A DNA stretch of 5,405 nucleotides from Candidatus Omnitrophota bacterium (GTDB lineage Bacteria > Omnitrophota > Gorgyraeia > JABMRN01), in NCBI GenBank assembly GCA_013202515.1, contig JABMRN010000159.1, positions 1 through 5,405 of the forward strand. Direction: 5' to 3'. The notes under the pieces are model-generated. The model searched no databases. It saw only the letters and a list, made by a program, of their open reading frames with translations, and had not been told where the DNA came from. A program made the position numbers and the translations under genes. Shown here in pieces: positions 1 to 5,405 of the stretch; position 1 is the first letter of the stretch, and each line of letters begins with the position of its first letter.

Positions 1-869
1 AGTAAAAAATAGAAAAATAAGATACTAAAGATATTTTTGTTTATATTAATTTTTAATCCAGGAACGGAAACAGCATCAAACCCTCTTTTTTTTGCTTCTT
101 CAAATGCTTTTATTCTGTGTAAGTCGTTGCCTTGAAATTTCAATATTAAAATATCTTTTGGTTTAAATCTTTGGTTATCAATAACCATATCATCTCTTAG
201 TGTTTTTCGATAAAAACCCCAAGTTGCTTCTTTAGACAGTTTATAACTTTTCTTATGTTTATTAAAAACTACTCCTCGCTTTATAGCGTCGCTACATAAC
301 CATACGTAATACATAAATAAATAAGGCAAGCCCCATATTGGCGCTATCCATCTTATCGCGTATTTGATCTTATATCTTCTCTCCATATAAGCGACTACGT
401 AACTATTGATGGGGGACTTAGTAATCAAAATCTCTTTTCTCATTAGGCAATCCGAGACTCGTATTAGATGTAGCTTATTCAATATCATAAATATAGAAGA
501 TGAGATTTCCTTTTTTACGTATGCATCAAATTTGCAGGTGTTAAACATCTCATTGTAATATCTGATAAGCTTGCTATCAGCACCGATTATCTTACTATAA
601 AAACTCAAAGTCAAATCGATTGTTTCCTTGTTTGCCTCATACCACAAACCTTTATGCTTGCCCAAAAAAGCTTGATGTTCACTTACCGATTTCTCAATAT
701 ATCCCCTAATAAAAGATAAACGCTTCAAAATATTTATTATCGGCGAAAAAATCTCCGGCATAATCATAATCATTTTAAAACCCCTAAACCAGCCTAACAA
801 CACAAGCTGCAAATATTCAAATTGATTTTTTCCAGATAAAACAATGTATGTTTTCTTGTTGCTCAACAT
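1..869 (-). CDS. Uncharacterised protein of the polysaccharide locus, N-terminal 289 residues (runs off the window)
   Basis: Hand translation from ATG 869 is open for 289 codons to the window edge with no stop; the 3' end lies outside. The protein starts MLSNKKTYIVLSGKNQFEYL, with a beta strand then helix as in a Rossmann-type N-terminus. Next come a hydrophobic helix (LQLVLLGWFRGFKMIMIM, 20-37), a long helical middle, and a hydrophobic aromatic segment (IRWIAPIWGLPYLFMYYVWL, about 185-204) that could be membrane-associated. A well-formed block follows: KEATWGFYRKTLRDDMVID and DILILKF, then AFEEAKKRGFDAVSVP, a helix-strand unit. I do not recognise the family. Tight coupling to the transferase (4-nt gap) suggests it acts in the same surface-glycan pathway, perhaps as another glycosyltransferase. 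The ribosome site is weak (AAGAGATAGG just upstream). A run of eight A's at 86-93 is in frame here and does not break it. Confidence 0.85.
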   Translation of the reverse strand, partial: MLSNKKTYIVLSGKNQFEYLQLVLLGWFRGFKMIMIMPEIFSPIINILKRLSFIRGYIEKSVSEHQAFLGKHKGLWYEANKETIDLTLSFYSKIIGADSKLIRYYNEMFNTCKFDAYVKKEISSSIFMILNKLHLIRVSDCLMRKEILITKSPINSYVVAYMERRYKIKYAIRWIAPIWGLPYLFMYYVWLCSDAIKRGVVFNKHKKSYKLSKEATWGFYRKTLRDDMVIDNQRFKPKDILILKFQGNDLHRIKAFEEAKKRGFDAVSVPGLKININKNIFSILFFYFL

Positions 870-873
870 AAAC

Positions 874-1482
874 CTATCTCTTTTTTAAGACGTATTCGGA
901 CGTTTTTTTTCTCATATAATCTGAGATCCGGATGCCTGGATCTCCAGCATTAATTGGAAAAGCATATTTATCCACCATATCGGATGAGAATTTTGATTTT
1001 AACTTTCCAGAGGCATATAAACTTATATGTTTTTCTAAATCCGATTTATTGTTCACCAAATAAAATCTCTCTTCTAAATCTGGCTTTGTCTCTTCTTTCA
1101 AATAAGATGTATCCTTTAAGTATATTATAGTAGGACAATCCAATACAATCGATACGGGAAGCAACGCTGAGACAAGGTAATCCAATATTATCAATCCATA
1201 ATTTCCAATGATTTCCTCCGCAGGAAAACCTTTTAAAACCCGAATATTTTCCCTTTCTCGATTTTTTACTACTTTTTTAAAATATAGATACTGATCTCGT
1301 TCAGGGGTTTCAATAAGCTTTATATCCATTTGCAACTGAAATTTTTTAACGCTATTTATTATGTCTTTGTTTTTTTCAAAAAGTTCTTTATCGCACACGT
1401 TACCCATAAGATCTCTGTAGCAATAAAAGATAAAGGGGCGCGGGCAATACAGAATCTTTCCTTTTGCTCGGAGTGTTTTCAT
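874..1482 (-). CDS. C-terminal 202 residues of the putative surface-polysaccharide transferase
   Basis: This piece begins two codons after the TAG, in the same frame as the upstream half. It has the layout of a second Rossmann domain: a first strand AKGKILYCPRP (6-16), a helix, a second strand near MDIKLIETPE (52-61), then NYGLIILDYLVSALLP (94-109) with the small-residue turn typical of the donor-binding site, CPTIIYL (116-122), and a tail YAFPINAGDPGIRISDYM (173-190). It contains none of the FQHGG half, so alone it is incomplete. There is no Shine-Dalgarno before the ATG (preceding bases TAAGTTTTAGAAA), so independent translation would need reinitiation by ribosomes finishing at the TAG. It ends with TAG at 874-876, four nt before the next gene. 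It could be dead sequence, a reinitiated partner subunit, or the read-through end of a full-length enzyme. Confidence 0.85.
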   Translation of the reverse strand: MKTLRAKGKILYCPRPFIFYCYRDLMGNVCDKELFEKNKDIINSVKKFQLQMDIKLIETPERDQYLYFKKVVKNRERENIRVLKGFPAEEIIGNYGLIILDYLVSALLPVSIVLDCPTIIYLKDTSYLKEETKPDLEERFYLVNNKSDLEKHISLYASGKLKSKFSSDMVDKYAFPINAGDPGIRISDYMRKKTSEYVLKKR

Positions 1483-1488
1483 TTTCTA
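1483..1488 (-). other. In-frame TAG interrupting the transferase at its domain boundary
   Basis: The coding strand reads AAT AAG TTT TAG AAA ATG AAA ACA. The TAG, one AAA codon and the ATG of the downstream piece are all in one frame, so 2736-874 is a continuous 621-codon frame with a single internal stop. A one-base change such as CAG to TAG would create it. Elsewhere in the window TAG ends genes normally (5233-5235 and 874-876), which argues against wholesale reassignment of TAG. Confidence 0.92.
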
Positions 1489-2736
1489 AAACTTATTATA
1501 GAGCTTATACAAATCCATGGAACCCATGGCCTCGCTTTCGGTGGAAACATTTTGCATAAACAACTCTTTTTCTTTTTTCGACTGAAATATATTTATTTTT
1601 TCGATATTTTCATTGTGCTCTACATACTTTTGGTATGGATGCTTATAAAATGCAGAAGTTCCCGCCCCGCCATGTTGAAAATAAAATACAGGGATGCCTC
1701 TTTGATTTGCTATATAGGCACACACACCTTCGTGCAACTTATTAGCCCCTACCGCATAGAGCAACGCAACAGGTTTATGTAAATCAACTGCTTCTTTTAA
1801 GTTCTTATAGAAAGAAGGAAGCTTACAAAGTAAATCGTTATGATAAAGAGTGACTAACTCAAAGACATTTTTATCAAACTTAGGGAACCATTTTTTAACA
1901 AACGTTTTAAGCGTTTCAGTAAACAGTGGATCTAGATTTGGCCTGTTTATGCCCTTATCGCCTTTCATCTGTTGGAGTCTTTTGAGAGGATTTATATTTA
2001 TATACAAAAACTCTGGCAGGTATCTTTTTAGCAAACCCACCTGATATCCGTCCTGAATTATAAATATAGCCCTTTTTCTCTTATGTCTTTGTTTTAAAAG
2101 GCTGGGCTCAAATTTTGATACAATAATCTTTAATGCTTTTAATGCTTTTTTGAAATTTTGCTTTAACAAGTAATTTAACCTGTATCTGTTAAAATCCGGC
2201 CTACAGGGTACGCGATACATACTGTCAAGCCAAACGCATTTAGGAGATAGGCAAATTCTCAACATACTTACTTTGCTTTGCAATACATCATCATATTTGA
2301 CAAATCTAGTTCCCTTTAAAGAAAACTCCAAATCGGCGGTTGAACTGGCTTGAGATATTAAGCTACCGGCAATGTAAATCTTATCGTAATTCATATTCAT
2401 TCTCTCGCATATTCTAGAAATATAATAAATATCTGCAAAAAAAGCCAAAAACCAATAAATGCTTCCCCTAAAAGCACGAGGAAAATTCAAATAGGATTCG
2501 TATTTCCTATCTAATTCAACGAATAGGTCCTCTGTGGCCTTAATAAGCTTGGTGTTGTCAGGACGAAAGTCCTTGTAATGGTAAAGGTCATCAAATGTTA
2601 GATAATTTAGTCCCCTCTCTTCAAATGCCAACATTGCGCTAGGAGTCATACCCAAGCGATCACATCTCTCTAGCAACGAAGAATCTATGCGGTTTAAATC
2701 TATGTAATCGGTTAGAATTAGTAGTTCGTTATTCAT
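1486..2736 (-). CDS. Putative surface-polysaccharide transferase, N-terminal 416 residues before an in-frame TAG
   Basis: This reads from ATG 2736, which overlaps the radical SAM stop by four bases, to a TAG at 1486-1488. The first strand (LLILTD, 5-10) and the helical, aromatic FRGSIYWFLAFFADIYYISRI (89-109) begin the protein. Further on, VALLYAVGANKLHEGVCAYIANQRGIPVF precedes FQHGG (353-357). A short FQHGG-type motif followed by a GS-x-D-LY element (405-410) is typical of GT-B-like transferases of O-antigen and capsule clusters (TagF-like, LIC12162-like); this is a motif-level resemblance only. The protein ends at KLYNKF, just before where a second nucleotide-binding Rossmann domain should start. 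That domain is found immediately downstream in the same frame, so this is probably half of a 620-codon gene. No signal peptide is seen; the likely location is cytoplasm or inner membrane face. Confidence 0.88.
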   Translation of the reverse strand: MNNELLILTDYIDLNRIDSSLLERCDRLGMTPSAMLAFEERGLNYLTFDDLYHYKDFRPDNTKLIKATEDLFVELDRKYESYLNFPRAFRGSIYWFLAFFADIYYISRICERMNMNYDKIYIAGSLISQASSTADLEFSLKGTRFVKYDDVLQSKVSMLRICLSPKCVWLDSMYRVPCRPDFNRYRLNYLLKQNFKKALKALKIIVSKFEPSLLKQRHKRKRAIFIIQDGYQVGLLKRYLPEFLYININPLKRLQQMKGDKGINRPNLDPLFTETLKTFVKKWFPKFDKNVFELVTLYHNDLLCKLPSFYKNLKEAVDLHKPVALLYAVGANKLHEGVCAYIANQRGIPVFYFQHGGAGTSAFYKHPYQKYVEHNENIEKINIFQSKKEKELFMQNVSTESEAMGSMDLYKLYNKF

Positions 2737-4139
2737 AATTCACTTAATATTTTTTTTGAAGACCTGTAGTATCCGGTTTTGATTAAAGAATTGTTCTGCA
2801 AATTTAGCTTAAGTCTCTTATTACATTCCTGCATAGCATCATGTACTGCATCTTGAAACTCGTTATTTGACATTCCGGTCATGTTTAATCGCAAATCCTG
2901 TCTGTCGCCTAAACTTAAAAGATATTCTTCTTCATCTTTAATGAATCCGTGTTGAACAGCGTATTCATACATAGGAGTGGCGGGTTGAGGCAAAAGATAT
3001 CCCACGCTTGGGTAGATATCATTTTCGATACAGCAATCTATGGTCTTCTTTATGCTTTCTTTTGTCTCAATGGGATAACCGAAAACAATACTGGTCCAAC
3101 TGGTAAGTCCCGACCTCTCCAGAATATGGGATTGCTTAGAGAAATCTTTAAGATCGATCTTTTTATTCATCATTTCTAAAATTTCGGGACTGGCGCTTTC
3201 TAACGCATACCCTAAGCCGATGCACCCCGCCGCTTTAAGCTGTTTTACCAGCTTAACATCTGATTCGTTCTTAAAAAGATTGGCACGACATGTTGCTAGC
3301 CAATAAATACTTAAGTCTTCCTGCAACAAACACTGTGCCATTTCGCAGACGTGGCTTTTGGAAGCAAATGTCAAATCGTCATTAAACATGAAGTAGTTGA
3401 TTTGGTATTTTTCCTTCAGCCTTTTCATTTCCTGGACCAGAACTGGGGCTGAGATGTACCTGTATTTTATGTCTCTAAAAACCTGGTAACAAAACGTGCA
3501 TCGGAAAGTACAGCCCCGTGCAGTGCTAATTGCCAATGCCTTAATTTCCTCGCGGGGAACAGGCAAAGGATCTCTTACTACGTATTTCGAACAAGATTCT
3601 ATATATTTATCCATATCAAATAGCTCCCAATCCGGAAAAGGGATTGTATCAATATTTCCTATTGGCTGGCGGGGCAGATTCTTGATAATCTTTCCGTCTT
3701 CTTTATAACAGATGCCTTGAATATCTTTCAGATTGCGTGAAAGTCTTAAGGCATCCAGAACCTCTGTTATGGTAATATCCCCTTCTCCCAAGACAGCTAT
3801 ATCTGTTTCTGTATTAGTTAGCAAAACTTCAGGAATAGATGAAGCCACAGAATTTCCCACTATAATTTTTGTATCGGGGTTGACTTGTTTGATAAGGCGC
3901 GCAAGTTGCTTTATATGCTTATATCCTGTTACAATACAACCCATGCAAACAACGTCAAATTTATTATTTTTGAGATATTGTATGATATACTCCCCTGAAG
4001 GACGCTCAGCATCAAGGTCCAATATTTCAAGCTTATAACCATGTCTTTTTATCGCGGAAGCGACATATGCAAGTCCTAATGGAATAAATATTACTTTTGA
4101 TTCTGGTCTTACTGAAACATTTATAACTAATATCTTCAT
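2733..4139 (-). CDS. B12-binding-type radical SAM protein
   Basis: An intact 468-residue gene. Residues 1-135 look like the cobalamin-binding Rossmann domain of this superfamily: FIPLGLAYVASAIKRHGY (18-35), LDLD (40-43), KIIVGNSVASSIPE (91-104) and the hallmark LGEGDITITEVL (117-128). No DxHxxG motif is visible, so any B12 would bind without that lower ligand, as is common in this family. The radical SAM TIM barrel follows, with the iron-sulfur motif CTFRCTFC (Cys 210, 214, 217), then NDDLTF (253-258), GLGYALESAS (308-317) and FGYPIET (353-359). By family such enzymes use SAM-derived radicals for methylations, rearrangements or ring chemistry on unactivated carbons; its place here suggests glycan or lipid-carrier modification, but the substrate is unknown. 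The start overlaps the methyltransferase TGA and the stop overlaps the next ATG (both ATGA). A weak GGAA lies 8-11 nt before the ATG. Confidence 0.96.
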   Translation of the reverse strand: MKILVINVSVRPESKVIFIPLGLAYVASAIKRHGYKLEILDLDAERPSGEYIIQYLKNNKFDVVCMGCIVTGYKHIKQLARLIKQVNPDTKIIVGNSVASSIPEVLLTNTETDIAVLGEGDITITEVLDALRLSRNLKDIQGICYKEDGKIIKNLPRQPIGNIDTIPFPDWELFDMDKYIESCSKYVVRDPLPVPREEIKALAISTARGCTFRCTFCYQVFRDIKYRYISAPVLVQEMKRLKEKYQINYFMFNDDLTFASKSHVCEMAQCLLQEDLSIYWLATCRANLFKNESDVKLVKQLKAAGCIGLGYALESASPEILEMMNKKIDLKDFSKQSHILERSGLTSWTSIVFGYPIETKESIKKTIDCCIENDIYPSVGYLLPQPATPMYEYAVQHGFIKDEEEYLLSLGDRQDLRLNMTGMSNNEFQDAVHDAMQECNKRLKLNLQNNSLIKTGYYRSSKKILSEL

Positions 4140-4465
4140 CTCAATTTTCCGATCATATGCAAACTACTTCCTAAGTAGTTCTTATATATTGCTTCGGGAG
4201 TGATGAATTCTAACATATCCGCATTTTCAGCAAAATAAGGATCTTTAAAACTCAAATAATTATTTATTGTTCCCAATTCCGTAATAACGGTATCGTATTC
4301 TTTAATTTCAAATCCCGCTTTTTCCAACAACATTGATAATGTTTTAACATTAAAAAACTGTATATGCGAATGTCCGCCGAACGTAGCGCCCTTCTCGCGC
4401 ATCACCCTATTCACCAAGGCATCAATATTGGGCACTGAAATGTAAATAAGACCGTGGGTTTTCAA
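4136..4465 (-). CDS. C-terminal part of the frameshifted SAM methyltransferase
   Basis: This frame gives about 109 residues completing the methyltransferase that begins at 5150. It opens with (IL)KTHGLIYISVPN, the strand and SVPN motif that follow LEHM in class I methyltransferases, then HSHIQFFNVKTLSMLLEKAGFEI, a characteristic late element (the His-rich turn, the helix, then KAGF). The nominal TTG start at 4465 sits in mid-domain with no ribosome site, so this is a fragment, not an independent gene. Removing one A from the run at 4468-4476 joins the pieces into a 337-residue protein, a normal size for this zinc-ribbon family. The terminal TGA overlaps the radical SAM ATG as ATGA, consistent with translational coupling. 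A ribosome stopping at 4422 would not reach this coupling point, so the frameshift may also reduce expression downstream. Confidence 0.88.
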   Translation of the reverse strand: MKTHGLIYISVPNIDALVNRVMREKGATFGGHSHIQFFNVKTLSMLLEKAGFEIKEYDTVITELGTINNYLSFKDPYFAENADMLEFITPEAIYKNYLGSSLHMIGKLR

Positions 4466-5150
4466 TATTTTTTTTTGTTGCCTTCGCCATCTCCACTGGA
4501 TTTCTCATATGCTCCAAGACATTCAATAAAAATACGCAATCAAACTTTTTCCGCCCATATTCCTTTAACGGAAAAAAGTCTCTTGTGTAGTCAATGCCTT
4601 TTTTCTCAAGCAGCTTATGACATTTTTTATTCGGCTCTATACCAAATGCGTTGTATTTTCTTTTTTTTGCTTCGCTCAGCAAAACCCCTGGCCCGCATCC
4701 TATATCGCAAACATCAACGACGCTTCTCTTATTAAGATACAACCGCAAAATATCCAGTATATAAATAGATTTGAGCGTCTGCATTTTAGTTTGGACCTTT
4801 GTTTTAAGAACGCTGACATATGTGCGTTCATTGCGCGACCACCGCATATATACTTCTCTGTTCAAAATAGGGCTGACATACACAAGTTCGCATACTCTGC
4901 ATTTCTGATGCGGGAAACCTTCTTTTAAAAATAGAGTATCGAAGTAGTCCGCACCGCATAAAGGACATCTTCTTTTTTCGGCAAATTTATTGTGGATGAG
5001 GCCTTTTTTTGCATTTATCCATTGGTTGTCATGCTTCTGCCTATAACCTAAATGTCGATGGCGCCCCGTTAACAGATTAAACTGCTTTGTTCCGTAAACC
5101 AGATTACCGTCGAATTCATTCTTTCTCCTGACCCTTTCATCAAAATTCAT
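4422..5150 (-). CDS. Zinc-ribbon class I SAM methyltransferase, N-terminal part of a frameshifted gene
   Basis: This encodes 242 residues from ATG 5150, chosen for its GGAGAG site. Numbered from that ATG, the protein has an N-terminal region with two Cys pairs, CPLC (62-65) and CRVC (84-87), the usual zinc-ribbon of this family. The Rossmann methyltransferase core follows: motif I CDIGCGPG (148-155), which binds S-adenosylmethionine, GIEP (170-173) closing the second strand, and FLLNVLEHM (207-215). The frame goes wrong after Lys-Lys 226-227: a run of nine A's shifts reading, and the last 15 residues (from NIENP to the TGA at 4422) are out-of-frame noise. The true continuation, ILKTHGLIYISVPN, is in the next frame. 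As read here the protein lacks the last part of the fold and would probably be inactive. The likely role is methylation of a sugar or lipid-linked glycan intermediate; the substrate is unknown. Confidence 0.9.
   Translation of the reverse strand: MNFDERVRRKNEFDGNLVYGTKQFNLLTGRHRHLGYRQKHDNQWINAKKGLIHNKFAEKRRCPLCGADYFDTLFLKEGFPHQKCRVCELVYVSPILNREVYMRWSRNERTYVSVLKTKVQTKMQTLKSIYILDILRLYLNKRSVVDVCDIGCGPGVLLSEAKKRKYNAFGIEPNKKCHKLLEKKGIDYTRDFFPLKEYGRKKFDCVFLLNVLEHMRNPVEMAKATKKNIENPRSYLHFSAQY
4468..4476 (-). other. A9 homopolymer carrying the +1 base frameshift in the methyltransferase gene
   Basis: On the coding strand GCA-AC is followed by nine A's and TATTG. With nine, the reading is Thr-Lys-Lys-Asn and soon stops. 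With eight it is Thr-Lys-Lys-Ile-Leu-Lys-Thr-His-Gly and joins smoothly to the rest of the domain. A run this long is prone to polymerase slippage, transcriptional slippage and sequencing length errors, so it is either the lesion itself or an artefact. Confidence 0.9.
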
Positions 5151-5156
5151 CAAGTG

Positions 5157-5162
5157 CTCTCC
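5157..5162 (-). promoter_or_regulatory. Shine-Dalgarno GGAGAG that decides the methyltransferase start
   Basis: GGAGAG ends six bases before the ATG at 5150, a near-ideal spacing. It is the clearest ribosome-binding site in the window and favours ATG 5150 over the in-frame TTG at 5153 directly before it. Having a strong site here, while the downstream genes have weak ones with stop/start overlaps, fits a translation entry point at this gene followed by coupled translation. Confidence 0.7.
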
Positions 5163-5174
5163 ATGAAATATTTT

Positions 5175-5203
5175 ATCATAGAGGCGCTGCGCCTCATCAC
5201 CAA
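5175..5203 (-). promoter_or_regulatory. Possible sigma70-type promoter ahead of the methyltransferase operon
   Basis: On the minus strand there is TTGGTG (5203-5198, three of six matches to TTGACA), then exactly 17 nt, then TATGAT (5180-5175, five of six matches to TATAAT). Transcription would start near 5170 and give a leader of about 20 nt holding the GGAGAG ribosome site. The 17-nt spacer contains a perfect 15-bp palindrome. In AT-rich DNA a TATGAT-like box is common by chance and the -35 is weak, so this is a candidate only. Confidence 0.3.
5181..5195. repeat. Perfect 15-bp GC-rich palindrome
   Basis: The sequence is GAGGCGC-T-GCGCCTC on the plus strand: two 7-base arms around a single central base, or a 6-bp stem with a 3-nt loop if folded as RNA. 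It is strikingly GC-rich against its AT-rich surroundings and lies in the only real intergenic gap of the window, between the putative -35 and -10 boxes. It could be an operator for a dimeric regulator or a small RNA hairpin. No U-tract follows on the minus strand (the next bases are TATGATAAAATATTT), so a classical terminator is not supported. Confidence 0.55.
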
Positions 5204-5232
5204 TATATCTTCCAAAACCATAGCATCCAAAT

Positions 5233-5405
5233 CTAATCCCACTGTTTACGTTTCAATATCTTTGCGATTTCATAATCTCTTTTTGCACGAATGAAAAAGG
5301 CCTCTCTTTTTGAAATAATAAAATAAGAAATCCTTGCCCCTGCCAGACTCCCGTTTTTCAAATTAATATTTCTGGTCGCGGTCGACGTAAAAGCCCTGGC
5401 GTAAA
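5233..5405 (-). CDS. C-terminal fragment of an unidentified protein, truncated by the window edge
   Basis: This reading frame enters from the window edge (first complete codon at 5403) and stays open for 56 codons to a TAG at 5233-5235; the other two minus-strand frames hit stops within about 16 codons of the edge. The visible tail includes ISYFIISKREAFFIRAKRDY and ends in KRKQWD. It is rich in Lys and Arg and probably helical, with a short hydrophobic stretch (ISYFII). No catalytic motif is present, so I cannot assign a family. It lies on the same strand as everything downstream, and its stop is 82 nt before the methyltransferase start, so it is probably the preceding gene of the same polysaccharide locus. 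That the frame is coding is fairly likely; function is unknown. The 5' end is missing. Confidence 0.6.
   Translation of the reverse strand, partial: YARAFTSTATRNINLKNGSLAGARISYFIISKREAFFIRAKRDYEIAKILKRKQWD

Noticed and set aside
1486..1488. Reassignment of TAG to an amino acid, including pyrrolysine
   Set aside because: TAG ends two other genes sensibly at 874-876 and 5233-5235, and I saw no obvious RNA hairpin just downstream. A special read-through at this one site is not excluded, but general recoding is not supported.
1330..1782. Plus-strand open frame of 150 codons
   Set aside because: It lies antisense across the two pieces of the transferase, has Phe/Ile-rich low-complexity content expected from the complement of Lys-rich coding sequence, and has no recognisable motif.
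1850..2044. Plus-strand open frame of 64 codons
   Set aside because: Antisense to the transferase gene, short, and without supporting signals.
3496..4038. Plus-strand open frames opposite the radical SAM gene (3496-3708, 3733-4038; also 2949-3179)
   Set aside because: All are antisense shadows of a clearly coding, intact gene with recognised motifs on the other strand.
4468..4476. Programmed -1 ribosomal frameshift at the A9 run
   Set aside because: Slipping back one base gives ACA AAA AAA AAA TAT TGA, an immediate stop. Only a +1 (or -2) shift, or loss of one A, restores the methyltransferase.
4454..4928. Two overlapping plus-strand frames opposite the methyltransferase
   Set aside because: They overlap each other in different frames and are antisense to the zinc-ribbon and SAM-binding motifs; no ribosome site or family motif is seen.
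5175..5195. Rho-independent terminator after the first gene
   Set aside because: The GC-rich palindrome is a good stem, but the following bases on the minus strand are TATGATAAAATATTT and not a run of T's.
5150..5221. 23-codon minus-strand frame ending in a TGA that overlaps the methyltransferase ATG
   Set aside because: It could be a coupled leader peptide, but it has no ribosome site, contains four internal Met codons in a frame with no distinctive composition, and spans the palindrome and putative promoter.
1..5405. CRISPR arrays, tRNA or rRNA genes, insertion sequences, attachment sites
   Set aside because: No direct-repeat arrays, no terminal inverted repeats with a transposase, and no structural RNA sequences were seen; nearly all of the window is protein-coding on one strand.

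Overview
The window is a compact, AT-rich stretch of bacterial DNA in which every credible gene lies on the minus strand, so transcription runs from the high-numbered end to the low-numbered end. The gene content points to a surface-polysaccharide (O-antigen or capsule-type) biosynthesis locus. It holds a zinc-ribbon class I methyltransferase, a B12-binding-type radical SAM enzyme, a two-domain transferase with an FQHGG motif, and a large uncharacterised protein that runs off the edge. The style suggests an uncultured Gram-negative anaerobe, for example an Omnitrophota-like or spirochaete-like lineage. That placement is an inference from gene style, with low confidence. There is no rRNA, tRNA, mobile element or CRISPR array to anchor it.

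In transcription order: (1) 5405-5233, the last 56 codons of an unidentified gene. (2) An 82-nt gap with a good Shine-Dalgarno sequence, a possible promoter and a perfect 15-bp palindrome. (3) 5150-4136, a methyltransferase gene of about 337 codons broken by one extra base in a run of nine A's. (4) 4139-2733, an intact 468-residue radical SAM protein. (5) 2736-874, a 620-codon transferase frame interrupted once by an in-frame TAG at its domain boundary, leaving pieces of 416 and 202 residues. (6) 869-1, the first 289 codons of a further uncharacterised protein, cut by the window edge. Junctions 3/4 and 4/5 are 4-nt ATGA overlaps and junction 5/6 is a 4-nt gap, which indicates one translationally coupled operon.

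Together the genes look like a module that transfers and tailors glycan units: the 620-codon product would be a transferase, and the radical SAM and methyltransferase proteins would modify a sugar or lipid-linked intermediate. No substrate can be read from the sequence. The most notable feature is that two of the four substantial genes are each broken by a single-base-scale lesion within about 3 kb while the remaining protein sequence looks intact. This could be sequencing error, recent gene decay, or real features (homopolymer phase variation, a functional split protein). The sequence alone cannot decide between them.
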